Part shown: one piece after another, positions 18,704 to 27,719 of the stretch | Layout of the letters: each line of letters opens with the position of its first letter | Position numbering within the stretch: position 1 is the stretch's first letter | Assembly: GCF_007748195.1 (NCBI RefSeq) | Contig: NZ_CP037920.1 | Span: forward strand, 2,977,501-3,041,500 | Direction of reading: 5' to 3' | DNA length: 64,000 nt | Source: Gimesia aquarii | GTDB taxonomy: Bacteria > Planctomycetota > Planctomycetia > Planctomycetales > Planctomycetaceae | Notes under the pieces: generated by a model | Database searches by the model: none | Told to the model about the DNA's origin: nothing | The model's input: only the letters and a program-made list of their open reading frames with translations | Made by a program: the position numbers and the translations under genes

Positions 18704-21700
18704 ATGGAGTCCAACTTAAGTTCAACTCGAGGGAAAATAAAGCAATTTCGTATTGATTCTACGTCAAAGATAAAGAAACCGCTAACAGAATCCTATTCTC
18801 AGACCGCAGAGCTTTCATCTATTAAATTATTAATCGAAAGTATTCCTTCAGGTGTGGTTTTATGTTCTGAAGGAATGTTGTTTGTCAATCAGAGAGCAGA
18901 CGATCTTTTAGGTGGTTCTGAGAAGCATCTGGCAATCTTTGAGGAAAACCTTAAGCAGTTATTTAAATTGAGGACGAAAGTGCCAACTGCATCAAAGGTG
19001 TTGCAGCATTCTGAACAGGCAGAAATTTGTTTTCACCTGAATGATGGAATGCAGCATTTATGTGAAGTTACACTTCCGAATAACACGGAAAAAGAACTTT
19101 GGCTGATCGATGATATTACCGCACAAAGGCAGAATGAACGCTTACTGCGGTTACTTTCTCACGCGACGAGTGGCGTTACTGGAGATGAATTTTATAAACG
19201 TTTAGTAAAGGTATTAGCCGATGCCCTCAGACTAAAGGGTGTTTTTTTAGTTCAACATACGGAATCAAGTGATCAAGTAGAAAAGTGTCGGACAATTGGA
19301 GCCTATCTTAATGAGTCATTGGTTCCTGATTTCGAGTATGAAGTGGCTGGGACCCCTTGTGAGAGTGCTGTCGGAAGTGAGCCATATATTGTCCATAGTG
19401 GTGTAGCCGTACAATATCCTGAAGATTATTTCTTAGTTGAACACCAGATTGAATCTTATTTTAGCATTCCCATGATCAATAAAAATGGGGAGATTCATGG
19501 CCATCTGATTCTACTGGGGGATCGGCCGATTTATGAGAATCTGACAGAGATTCCAGCCATAAAAAACTATACATTTCGGGCTGCAACTGAGGTAAGCCGG
19601 GAACGTGCTGAAAAGAAACTTAAGGACAGTGAACTTCGCATTACAATGGCTGCTCGTGGATCGGTTATGGGGTTTTGGGATTATGACATTCTTACTGGTC
19701 AAGTTAAGTTCGATGATCATTGGTACTCAATGCTGGGTTATGAACCAGGGGAATTTCCAGCTACATTTGAAGCATGGGAAAAATTAGTTCATACCGATGA
19801 TTTACCGCCCACTCTAAAATTACTTGAGGATTATATTCAGGGAACGTCTACTACATACGAAGCAGAAATTCGTATGAAGAAAAAGAATGGCGATTGGAAG
19901 TGGATTTTTACGAGAGGGAAGATTTCCTCCTATAGCCCCGATAAGAATCCATTGCAAATTATTGGTACACATATCGATATTGATGATCTAAAACGCTCTC
20001 AGCAAATCCGTTTGGAAAATGAAGCGCGATTAAGAATTATTATGGATCAAATTCCCGCCATTCTATGGACAACGGATTGCAATAACCAATACACCTCAAT
20101 CGTAGGAGCTGGACTCAACCAATTTGGGATTCAGCCTAATGAAACTGTGGGACAGGCGATTTATGGTTTTCATGAGTCCCACGATGCTTCTAAAAATATG
20201 ATAGCTATGCATGACAGGACGTTAAAGGGGGAATCGGTCCGGTTTGAGCAGCGCTTACAAAACACGATTTTGGATATTCATATTGAACCCCTAAGAAATT
20301 CGAATGATGAAATTATCGGCTGCATTGGTTTGGCAATAGATGTAACCGTGAGAAAGAACACAGTAGAACAAGTAAATCGTCAACGAATATTACTCCAGAC
20401 GATTTTCCATTCTGTCACGGATGCAATGATTGTGACAGACCGAAGTCATAATGTCGTAATGTGTAACGAATCAATTCAAATCTATTTTCGATGTAAAGAG
20501 GCTGACCTCTTGGGAAAACCGATTCGGGAAATCATTGCCTCTGGTGAGCAATATGATGATGAGTATTTAAGAGTTTCCTATCCGAACTCCCGTGTATTGA
20601 AACCTTTCATCGTAGAGTATCAACGTGCTGATGGATCTTGTTTTCAGGGGGAGACCATTGTGACTCCTTTAAGACGATCCGATAATCAAATCACTGGTTA
20701 TATTCAGGTGATTCGGGATATAACCGATCGAATTCAGATCGAAGAAGAAAAAGATCAATTGCATGCGCAAATGTTGCATGCTCAGAAACTGGAAAGCCTG
20801 GGGGTTTTGGCAGGTGGTGTTGCTCATGATTTCAATAATTTATTGCTGGCAATTTTAGGTAATACTAATTTGGCGCTGCTGGATTTAAACGAGGACTCTC
20901 CCGTTATTCAGAATGTTCAAAATATTGAAATTGCGGCCAAGCATGCGGCAAAAATTTGTGAGCGACTTTTAGCATATTCAGGTAGGCGTACTTTTGCTTC
21001 AAGCACCTTTAATCTCAATCTTATTATTCAGGAAACAGTTGAGATTTTAAAAACGATTGTATCTCCGAATGCTCTCATTGAGTTGATTCTTTCTGAAGAG
21101 GAATTGTTGATTCATGGAGACACGGGGCAAATTGAACAAGTCGTTCTGAATTTGTTGACGAATGCTTCTGAAGCAATCCAGAATCAAAGTAGGGCAGGAA
21201 AGATCTGCATTCGAACAGGCATATTGGATTTAACTCCAGCACAATGTGCAAGCTACTACTTTTGTGAAAATATTCATCCAGGAAAGTTTGTCTACTTCGA
21301 AATTGAAGATAACGGAATTGGAATGGATGAAGATTGTCAGTCAAAAATGTTTGATCCCTTTTTTACCACAAAATTCACGGGAAGAGGACTGGGTTTGGCA
21401 GGAGTTTCTGGAATCATCCGTGGGCATCATGGAGGACTTTATGTTGAGTCAGCGCTCAATTCGGGATCTTGTTTTCGTGTGATTTTACCTGCAGCTGATC
21501 ACACCGTTGAGGACTTAAAATCTGATAGTAGTGTTGATTCTCTTGTAGCTCCTCATGCGAGTTCTGTTTTGGTTATTGATGATGATAAAGCAGTGTCGAA
21601 TGTGGTCAACAATATTTTAAAGCGATTCGGATTTTCGGTATTAGTTGCAAATTCTGGGAGCGAAGGCCTCGAGATCTTTGAGCAGAATCGTAATTTGATC

Positions 21701-21958
21701 AATGTTGTATTACTGGATATGACTATGCCGGGGCTGAGCGGAGTTGAGACACTCAATTTGCTGAAGAATAAAGGAATTACTGTTCCAGTGATTTTGACCA
21801 GTGGTCTGAGTGAAACCGATGTTGCCAGTCAAATTGAAAAATCTGAATTTGTTCACTTCCTCAAGAAACCCTATAAACCACAAAAGCTGGTCAACGTTGT
21901 CAGTCGGGCCTTGTTACGACATCAGATCCAGGAAGATTCATCAAGCAATTATTACTAG
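18704..21958 (+). CDS. Hybrid sensor histidine kinase (PAS/GAF/HisKA/HATPase/REC)
   Basis: A 1084-residue cytoplasmic-looking sensor kinase with no membrane segment. In order it has a PAS-like domain (about 40-140), a GAF domain (about 150-300), three PAS domains (about 305-690), HisKA, HATPase_c and a receiver domain (about 955-1075). The phosphorylated histidine is H708 in GGVAHDFNNLL. The ATP-lid motifs DNGIGMDED and GRGLGLAGVSGI are present. The receiver phosphoacceptor is D1005 in LLDMTMPG, with the acidic pair in VIDDDKAV and the conserved lysine in FLKKPYKP. AAGGA lies 8 bases before the ATG. There is no response regulator or obvious output gene next to it. The signal is unknown; the PAS_3-type domain suggests a small-molecule or redox input. 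Confidence 0.92.
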   Translation: MESNLSSTRGKIKQFRIDSTSKIKKPLTESYSQTAELSSIKLLIESIPSGVVLCSEGMLFVNQRADDLLGGSEKHLAIFEENLKQLFKLRTKVPTASKVLQHSEQAEICFHLNDGMQHLCEVTLPNNTEKELWLIDDITAQRQNERLLRLLSHATSGVTGDEFYKRLVKVLADALRLKGVFLVQHTESSDQVEKCRTIGAYLNESLVPDFEYEVAGTPCESAVGSEPYIVHSGVAVQYPEDYFLVEHQIESYFSIPMINKNGEIHGHLILLGDRPIYENLTEIPAIKNYTFRAATEVSRERAEKKLKDSELRITMAARGSVMGFWDYDILTGQVKFDDHWYSMLGYEPGEFPATFEAWEKLVHTDDLPPTLKLLEDYIQGTSTTYEAEIRMKKKNGDWKWIFTRGKISSYSPDKNPLQIIGTHIDIDDLKRSQQIRLENEARLRIIMDQIPAILWTTDCNNQYTSIVGAGLNQFGIQPNETVGQAIYGFHESHDASKNMIAMHDRTLKGESVRFEQRLQNTILDIHIEPLRNSNDEIIGCIGLAIDVTVRKNTVEQVNRQRILLQTIFHSVTDAMIVTDRSHNVVMCNESIQIYFRCKEADLLGKPIREIIASGEQYDDEYLRVSYPNSRVLKPFIVEYQRADGSCFQGETIVTPLRRSDNQITGYIQVIRDITDRIQIEEEKDQLHAQMLHAQKLESLGVLAGGVAHDFNNLLLAILGNTNLALLDLNEDSPVIQNVQNIEIAAKHAAKICERLLAYSGRRTFASSTFNLNLIIQETVEILKTIVSPNALIELILSEEELLIHGDTGQIEQVVLNLLTNASEAIQNQSRAGKICIRTGILDLTPAQCASYYFCENIHPGKFVYFEIEDNGIGMDEDCQSKMFDPFFTTKFTGRGLGLAGVSGIIRGHHGGLYVESALNSGSCFRVILPAADHTVEDLKSDSSVDSLVAPHASSVLVIDDDKAVSNVVNNILKRFGFSVLVANSGSEGLEIFEQNRNLINVVLLDMTMPGLSGVETLNLLKNKGITVPVILTSGLSETDVASQIEKSEFVHFLKKPYKPQKLVNVVSRALLRHQIQEDSSSNYY

Positions 21959-22053
21959 ATCAAACCCCATTAAAGCAGACTCGTTCAAATTTATTGTTTG
22001 AACTAAATGACACTGACGATGCTGTAATCAACTTGGGCAGGCTATTGTTTGAT

Positions 22054-23373
22054 TCATTGAAACAGAGTTTGCTTGATCAATTCTGCATACTGATTGAAAA
22101 CGAATGCCATTCCTAGGAATAGCATGGCGATATAATCACTTTTGCCAAAGCGATCTGCTCTTCCGTGTGATCTTACAAATTCAAAAATTGTTCCAGTCGG
22201 ACAACCATAGTGGCAGTATGCTTGAGGGACAAACAAAGATGCCAGAAGTCCGATGATGGCAATTAAAATCGAAGCAATCCCAGCAGACGCTAGCAGATAA
22301 GCATCAAATGCTTCCAATTCAGCCAAATCAATCGGGAGATCTATAAAAATCACCGTTAATACCACAACCAGTAATAAAACTGGGATCCAGCGTAGTGCTT
22401 TTTTGACATCCGGTCTGACTTTCCACTTACGCTTTGCAGGCACAATTCTTCCTAGAAACTCTTGCGCAGTTCCATGCGGACAAATGCTTTGACAGTAGAG
22501 ATTTCGACGGGTTGCCCAAGGTATGAAGATTGCAAGCACCGCCAGGACGACGAGACCGAAAGATTGACGCCAGGGTATCGAATATTTCGCCCAGCCGGCA
22601 AAGAGTGATTCTGCCAATAGATCACCACTCAAAAACCCAAGATAGACGAACGCTGTAGCTTTAAATAGATTTCGAAGCCAGTGGTAATGTTTGAGGCGGG
22701 TAAAAGTGATGAGATATGCTCCTGCACAAAAAAGAACCAGAATTGCATCTTTCATCTGAAATTGGAAAGGTTGAACGATTTGCGATTTCTGGTTGGAATA
22801 TTGAACGCGAAAAGCGATGGTATGGGCAATTCCCATACTAGTCATGGTGGCTCCTGAAACGCCTTCGATTTCTCCGTGCTGTAGATCCAGTTTCGCTAAT
22901 TCATCCCATGAGTATTGTTTCCATAGATTCATAAAGTATTGATTGTTACGCACATCTTTCACATGCGATGTTGTATCACCACTACTGCGAATTGATAGAC
23001 CAATCACTTTTTCAGTTGTCTTGTCAAAAACGAGAAGAGTGTCCGAAGGACCACAGTAGCCAATGATCTCATCTGAGATCGGGGATGTCCTAATGGCATA
23101 ACCGATCTGTTTTTGGTTCTGGTCCAGAATGAACAGTCCCATACGGTCAGAATGGTCTATTTTTAAAGAATGGGCCTGCGGGAGAAATGACTGCACTTCT
23201 TGTAGCTCGATGGGGGACTTTCCCTGCACACGAGTGCGAACATAATAGTCCCGAATCAGGAACACGATGAGAACTAAGACCGACATGCGATAAGTTTTTA
23301 AAGCAATTGATTTCAGATGGCTCACCGGACGGGCAGAATGAGGAGGCTCGGCAGCTAGCGGTAACTCTGTCAT
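22054..23373 (-). CDS. NosR-like membrane flavoprotein with two cysteine clusters
   Basis: The 439-residue protein has one N-terminal membrane helix, an extracytoplasmic FMN-binding domain, then about five membrane helices with two cytoplasmic cysteine motifs. The FMN domain ends in GVSGATMTS; in this family a flavin is attached covalently to the threonine of the SGATxT motif, here T178, by ApbE. The two motifs CQSICPHGTAQEF and CHYGCPTGTIFEF are CxxxCP types like those of NosR/NirI/YccM, which hold iron-sulfur clusters. The design suggests electron transfer across the cytoplasmic membrane. No nos, nir, rnf or apbE gene is adjacent, so the partner is unknown. It lies 105 bases downstream of the FAD oxidoreductase gene. 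Confidence 0.8.
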   Translation of the reverse strand: MTELPLAAEPPHSARPVSHLKSIALKTYRMSVLVLIVFLIRDYYVRTRVQGKSPIELQEVQSFLPQAHSLKIDHSDRMGLFILDQNQKQIGYAIRTSPISDEIIGYCGPSDTLLVFDKTTEKVIGLSIRSSGDTTSHVKDVRNNQYFMNLWKQYSWDELAKLDLQHGEIEGVSGATMTSMGIAHTIAFRVQYSNQKSQIVQPFQFQMKDAILVLFCAGAYLITFTRLKHYHWLRNLFKATAFVYLGFLSGDLLAESLFAGWAKYSIPWRQSFGLVVLAVLAIFIPWATRRNLYCQSICPHGTAQEFLGRIVPAKRKWKVRPDVKKALRWIPVLLLVVVLTVIFIDLPIDLAELEAFDAYLLASAGIASILIAIIGLLASLFVPQAYCHYGCPTGTIFEFVRSHGRADRFGKSDYIAMLFLGMAFVFNQYAELIKQTLFQ

Positions 23374-23478
23374 CCTGCTCTCAATAAATCAATCAAAGCT
23401 CGTCTTGATTTCGTTGATCTTCATCATACAAAATTGCGAGAGAAAAACCTGCAATCTGATCTAGGGGCGTATTTTTGA

Positions 23479-25776
23479 TTATTCGCTGGGGAGGATTTGA
23501 ATTGCATCAGCATGCACATTACCGTCCACGCCACTATTTGACATAATCACTGCGATCGGCTGGTCTTTTTCAAAATTAAATGTTCCCAGTGATATAAAAC
23601 CGTGAGCTAAGGGAGGCTTGACTCGTTGGTTGATTTTCACGGTTTTCGTTCCCTGTGATGAGCGAATAGTTACCGGTGTGTTCGTGGCACGATTTTTATG
23701 ATGCCCATAAGCGAGACGGATCTCATACTTACCAGATTGATCCACCTGAAACTTGAAATGGATTTCTGCTTTTTTTCCTTTACCATGATAAACGTAATGA
23801 TTGCCAATGTAACCTTTGAGCCCTTCGCCTTTGGTCCATTTGCCAACGAATTGAACATTATTATGTTCATCGTCAATGACCAATCCCGGTAGCGTTGCCG
23901 GATCAATATAAGCGTCGATCACGGGAGGAAGTTGCTTGGAATCTTTACGGATATAAAAACTTCCTTCAATTGTGTCGCGCCGTTCGATCCCTTTTCTTGC
24001 TAATAGTTTTTCAAGTTCTTGATAATGATCCGTATACACTGCTCGGGGATTGCATTGTTGATCAATACAGACCGCAGCCGCCTTTCCTACGACTTCACCC
24101 ATCATGCCACCTGTCTTCATAACTCTTACGGTTCCGAGTGCTTCGTGAGTCACGCTAATACAACGTCCGGCCATAAATAGATTGGGAACATTTCGAGAAT
24201 AAAAGCAGCGGTAAGGGATGGGATAGCCGCGCTTGCGGTCAACACTTCTGTCGAACACTGCTTTGGAGATAAAAGGATCCTCCGGATATTTTTGCATGTA
24301 TTGTTTTTTGGGGTAATGTAAATCGATAGACCAGGTGCTGGGAACGCAGCCATCAGGAAATGCAACTTTGTTCGCAATATCTTTTCTGCGAAGTATGACG
24401 TCACCGCGTAACATGCGGGATTCACGCGGCCCTCCAATATATGCCATCCAGGTTAAGACAGCGTTGGCATGCTTGTCTTTGCCTCCTTTATTTTTCATCG
24501 CATTCCAGGCACCATAGACGGCTCTGAAATTCCAGTCACGCATTGATTCGAGATCTTTAATCGGATCTTTGTCGAAGCCACTTTCCCAGAACCATTGGCC
24601 ATGAAAGCGCTGCGGATAAGGAAAGTCTTCCATATCAAGGTTTAATGCCCATTCAACATGGGGGAAGGATTGAGATTCTTTGGTCTCTTTCCAAGTCCAC
24701 ATGTTGCTCATACCCATGTGTCCTTTTTCATGAGTGTAATAATCTGCACCAGCAAGAAAGCCGATTTCAGCGTGACCTGTACAATCAGCAAACAGAGTGC
24801 CGAGAAATTCGGTACGCTTAGCGGTCTTGGTATTAAATGCCGTCACACTTCGAATTTTATCGCCCTCTTTTTTGACAGCATAGGCGTGTGTATTTAAGAA
24901 CAAGTCAATATTTGGTTCTGCCTTTACGATTTGTTCTTTGATCTGATCTCCGAACTCTTCATAGGTTCCCGGAGAAGCAGTCGCCGAGTCCGCAAATTCT
25001 GCAATGATTTCGCCAATGTGAGGATATTTGCCGCGGCGGACCAGTCCCTGTGCCCAGACACGCACTTCAGAACTTCCGTTCCCCCCCAGTACAGGTCGGT
25101 TTTGAATCAATGCGACTTTGCAGCCCATGCGTGCGGCAGAGATGGCTGCCCCCATACCTGCATATCCACCACCTACGACAACTAGATCATACGGTTTTGT
25201 TTTTTCAGGTTGATCAGGAAGTCCCAACATTTCTTTGCGCCACTGGTCCATCGGAGCCATGTCATTTGGTGGATTATAGGAAAGATCTTTTGTGAACAGA
25301 ATCGCGTCACAACGGCCTGCAAACCCGGTTAAGTCGTGTAATGTAAGCTCAATTTCTGGCTTGGTGATTTCGACGGTTCCTCCATCATGCCAAAACCAGG
25401 TGGGACTTTTGGTTCCAAATGTTTCATTTATTGGTTTTCCGTCGACCAGTAATTGGAACCGACCTGGAGTACCAGGTGCTTTCCAGGGAGCGACCCAGTC
25501 TTTGGTGCGAACAAAGAGACGATACTTTCCTGTGGAAGGAAATTTGACTGTCGTCTTCGCATCTTCAACAGGCTGTCCCAAACCGTGTGCCAGTAAGTAG
25601 GGCGAGCCCATGATATGGATAAACTGCGTATCCAGTTTCCAGCCTCCCTGTTGCTGAAAACTTTCTGCTTCCACCAGAACTCCCTCAGTGGGTTTCGAGT
25701 CAGCTAAGCTATTTGATGAGAATAGACAGAGCGAAAGTCCTACGAGTACGTATAGAAACTGAGTTGTGAAACGCAT
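23479..25776 (-). CDS. Exported FAD-dependent oxidoreductase
   Basis: A 765-residue protein with a signal peptide (FLYVLVGLSLCLFSSNSLA). An N-terminal beta-sandwich follows, then an FAD-binding Rossmann motif VVVGGGYAGMGAAISAARMG with RPVLGGNGSSEV, then a C-terminal beta-rich module from about residue 620. The FAD part is of the FAD_oxidored type (PF12831), common in planctomycetes and often annotated as xanthan-lyase-like. The flanking sandwich modules look like carbohydrate-binding or golvesin-type domains. It probably oxidises a sugar-like compound outside the cytoplasm, but the substrate is unknown. I use the ATG at 25776 because AGGAG lies 9 bases before it; the GTG at 25782 is too close. 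Confidence 0.78.
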   Translation of the reverse strand: MRFTTQFLYVLVGLSLCLFSSNSLADSKPTEGVLVEAESFQQQGGWKLDTQFIHIMGSPYLLAHGLGQPVEDAKTTVKFPSTGKYRLFVRTKDWVAPWKAPGTPGRFQLLVDGKPINETFGTKSPTWFWHDGGTVEITKPEIELTLHDLTGFAGRCDAILFTKDLSYNPPNDMAPMDQWRKEMLGLPDQPEKTKPYDLVVVGGGYAGMGAAISAARMGCKVALIQNRPVLGGNGSSEVRVWAQGLVRRGKYPHIGEIIAEFADSATASPGTYEEFGDQIKEQIVKAEPNIDLFLNTHAYAVKKEGDKIRSVTAFNTKTAKRTEFLGTLFADCTGHAEIGFLAGADYYTHEKGHMGMSNMWTWKETKESQSFPHVEWALNLDMEDFPYPQRFHGQWFWESGFDKDPIKDLESMRDWNFRAVYGAWNAMKNKGGKDKHANAVLTWMAYIGGPRESRMLRGDVILRRKDIANKVAFPDGCVPSTWSIDLHYPKKQYMQKYPEDPFISKAVFDRSVDRKRGYPIPYRCFYSRNVPNLFMAGRCISVTHEALGTVRVMKTGGMMGEVVGKAAAVCIDQQCNPRAVYTDHYQELEKLLARKGIERRDTIEGSFYIRKDSKQLPPVIDAYIDPATLPGLVIDDEHNNVQFVGKWTKGEGLKGYIGNHYVYHGKGKKAEIHFKFQVDQSGKYEIRLAYGHHKNRATNTPVTIRSSQGTKTVKINQRVKPPLAHGFISLGTFNFEKDQPIAVIMSNSGVDGNVHADAIQILPSE

Positions 25777-25944
25777 TCTCACTGACTCCTGTGATTACTT
25801 AGCTTATTAGCTTAGAGAACATGATCAATTATTTAAAAACACAATAGCTTCAACTTTCATATAATTATAAGCGCGAAGTAAAGCCAATTGCAAACAGAGG
25901 AGTCTTTTAAATTATTGCGAGTATCTGATACATAACTTTATTAA

Positions 25945-26868
25945 CTAATATGCGTTATTCCCCAGAAATTGAAGTAATTCTGAATCGGGAACTTCATTAC
26001 GATTTGAAAAGGACTTACCAGTCAGATGAGGGGGAATCTCCGGTCTTTTGAATCTGACATAGTCAAAACCTGCAACTAAGTCAGGACGGCCTTGCTTAAT
26101 CACTCTTGTATTTTGTTGCGCAGGTTGCATACGAGACGCAGTTCGATAATCGGTATAAACGGTTAAGCCAACCTGCAGTTCTTTTGGCATGTCTGTGCGT
26201 CGATACCGCTGATGAATATTCCAATTGCTGTTAGGGGCCTTCTTCAAGAGAATAAATTCATTACCAATTCGTGCAATCTGAATCAGAGCGGTTGGGGTGT
26301 TGGCATCAGTCACAGAAAGGTTAGAGCGGCTGTTTAGCGTTGTTTTGACTTCAAATTGAAATGTCCCCGGTTTATTAGCAGAACCAAGTGAAAGAAAAAT
26401 GTAGTTTTCACCACCGGGTTTCCATGTCTGAGGTGTGACTTGGCGAGGGGTTCTGATCATAAGACCTGCCAGTGAATAATTGCTTTGTGGTGCTCCGTCT
26501 CCATTACGTCTGGCAACTCGAATATTGGAAGTGACGACAAAATTACCTTTGACTAGTTTGTAAGCCAGTACGCCGCGATAGTCCATGTACCAAGTGCTCG
26601 TATAAGGCATCATCACCATCCATCCCTGGCGGGTTTTACTGATATCAAACTGTTCCAGTTGATCAGCATCTGTCTTTTCTGTTTGATAGATGCGGGACCA
26701 CTGTTCCAGGGTTGCAGGGTCAGCAAATTCGTCACTTAGTGAGCTAAGGTCACTTATTGACTCATTTTTCTCTTGTGCTTTTCCTTCATCAGGAAATTCT
26801 CCTGCTCCTCCCGACAAAAGAAATAGACATAGTAGGAAATAGGATTTCTTGGACATGAGGGGGGACAT
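25945..26868 (-). CDS. Exported DUF1349-like concanavalin-fold protein
   Basis: The 307-residue protein begins with a signal peptide (KSYFLLCLFLLSGGAG), so it is secreted or periplasmic. The body has a DEFADPATLEQWSRIYQTE opening and alternating beta strands such as YLLxGLMIRTPR. This is the pattern of DUF1349 / concanavalin A-like lectin-glucanase folds, in which a 'regulation of expression'-type protein binds or hydrolyses carbohydrate. No catalytic carboxylate pair can be assigned. AAAGAGA lies 7 bases before the ATG at 26868. It is divergent from the ECF sigma gene and is on the same strand as the FAD oxidoreductase, 168 bases upstream of it. Confidence 0.65.
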   Translation of the reverse strand: MSPLMSKKSYFLLCLFLLSGGAGEFPDEGKAQEKNESISDLSSLSDEFADPATLEQWSRIYQTEKTDADQLEQFDISKTRQGWMVMMPYTSTWYMDYRGVLAYKLVKGNFVVTSNIRVARRNGDGAPQSNYSLAGLMIRTPRQVTPQTWKPGGENYIFLSLGSANKPGTFQFEVKTTLNSRSNLSVTDANTPTALIQIARIGNEFILLKKAPNSNWNIHQRYRRTDMPKELQVGLTVYTDYRTASRMQPAQQNTRVIKQGRPDLVAGFDYVRFKRPEIPPHLTGKSFSNRNEVPDSELLQFLGNNAY

Positions 26869-27023
26869 ATTTTTCTCTTTCTTTACATTTGTGTATATTT
26901 TGTATTGAGTTCAGGTTAGGGGGCATTGATTAGCGGGAATACTCTCAGTGGATTCGTCAAGTTCTGTTAAATTACGACAAAAAAAACGAAAAAATTATAC
27001 TTTCCTGCTAAAACTACATAAGC

Positions 27024-27052
27024 TGTAGAATGATCAGGATTTAAGCTATAAT
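27024..27052 (+). promoter_or_regulatory. Candidate promoter of the ECF sigma-kinase pair
   Basis: A perfect TATAAT (27047-27052) lies 37 bases before the ATG. The hexamer 17 bases upstream (TGTAGA) matches TTGACA at only three positions, so the -35 element is weak. A GGTGGAGGAG stretch downstream could serve as a ribosome binding site but is a little far from the ATG. Confidence 0.4.
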
Positions 27053-27089
27053 AGGAGAGATACTTAGGTGGAGGAGAATTTCAAGAAAG

Positions 27090-27719
27090 ATGCCTCAAAT
27101 GTCTTTGATTGAAGAGACAGTTACGCAATGGATTGACCAGTTAAAAACAGGTGACGCTCAGGCTGCGCAGAAATTATGGGAATCTTATTTTTTGGAAATG
27201 GTTGAAGTTGCTAGACGTAAACTGCAGGGGGCTCCCAAGGCGATGGCAGATGAAGAAGATGTTGCATTAAGCGCGTTTAAAAGTTTTTGTCTGGGTGCGC
27301 AGAAGGGCCGATTTCCTCAGGTCACTGATCGAGACAATTTATGGCCTTTTCTTGTTGCAATTACATCTCACAAATCTGTCGACTTAATTAGAAATGAGAA
27401 CCGACAAAAGCGAGGGGGAACTGGTAAGAGTGGTGGTGCTTCAGAAAAGATGAAGTGGACATCAATTCCTTTGGATTTTGAAGAAATCATTCAAAAACAA
27501 CCTTCACCCGAATTTGCAGCCCAATTAGCAGAAGAATTAGAACGGCTCTTGATTTTATTGGATAAAACCGGTGATTCGACATTAAGACAGGTTGCATTAG
27601 GCAAAATGGAAGGGGAAACTACTACTGAACTTGCGCAGAATCTTGGCTGTGCTCGTCGCACAGTTGAAAGAAAACTTCAGTTAATTACACGTCTGTGGCA
27701 AGAGGATTGCAATTTGTGA
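27090..27719 (+). CDS. ECF-type sigma factor (ECF STK-associated group)
   Basis: A 209-residue sigma factor of the large planctomycete ECF group that travels with Ser/Thr kinases. Region 2 is in the first 100 residues, with DEEDVALSAFKSFCLGAQ and the FLVAITSHKSVDLIRNE block. Region 4 at the C-terminus, GETTTELAQNLGCARRTVERK, is a helix-turn-helix that would read the -35 element. The stop codon TGA overlaps the GTG start of the kinase gene in GTGA, so the two are translationally coupled. The kinase probably controls it, but I see no anti-sigma domain here. Confidence 0.9.
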   Translation: MPQMSLIEETVTQWIDQLKTGDAQAAQKLWESYFLEMVEVARRKLQGAPKAMADEEDVALSAFKSFCLGAQKGRFPQVTDRDNLWPFLVAITSHKSVDLIRNENRQKRGGTGKSGGASEKMKWTSIPLDFEEIIQKQPSPEFAAQLAEELERLLILLDKTGDSTLRQVALGKMEGETTTELAQNLGCARRTVERKLQLITRLWQEDCNL

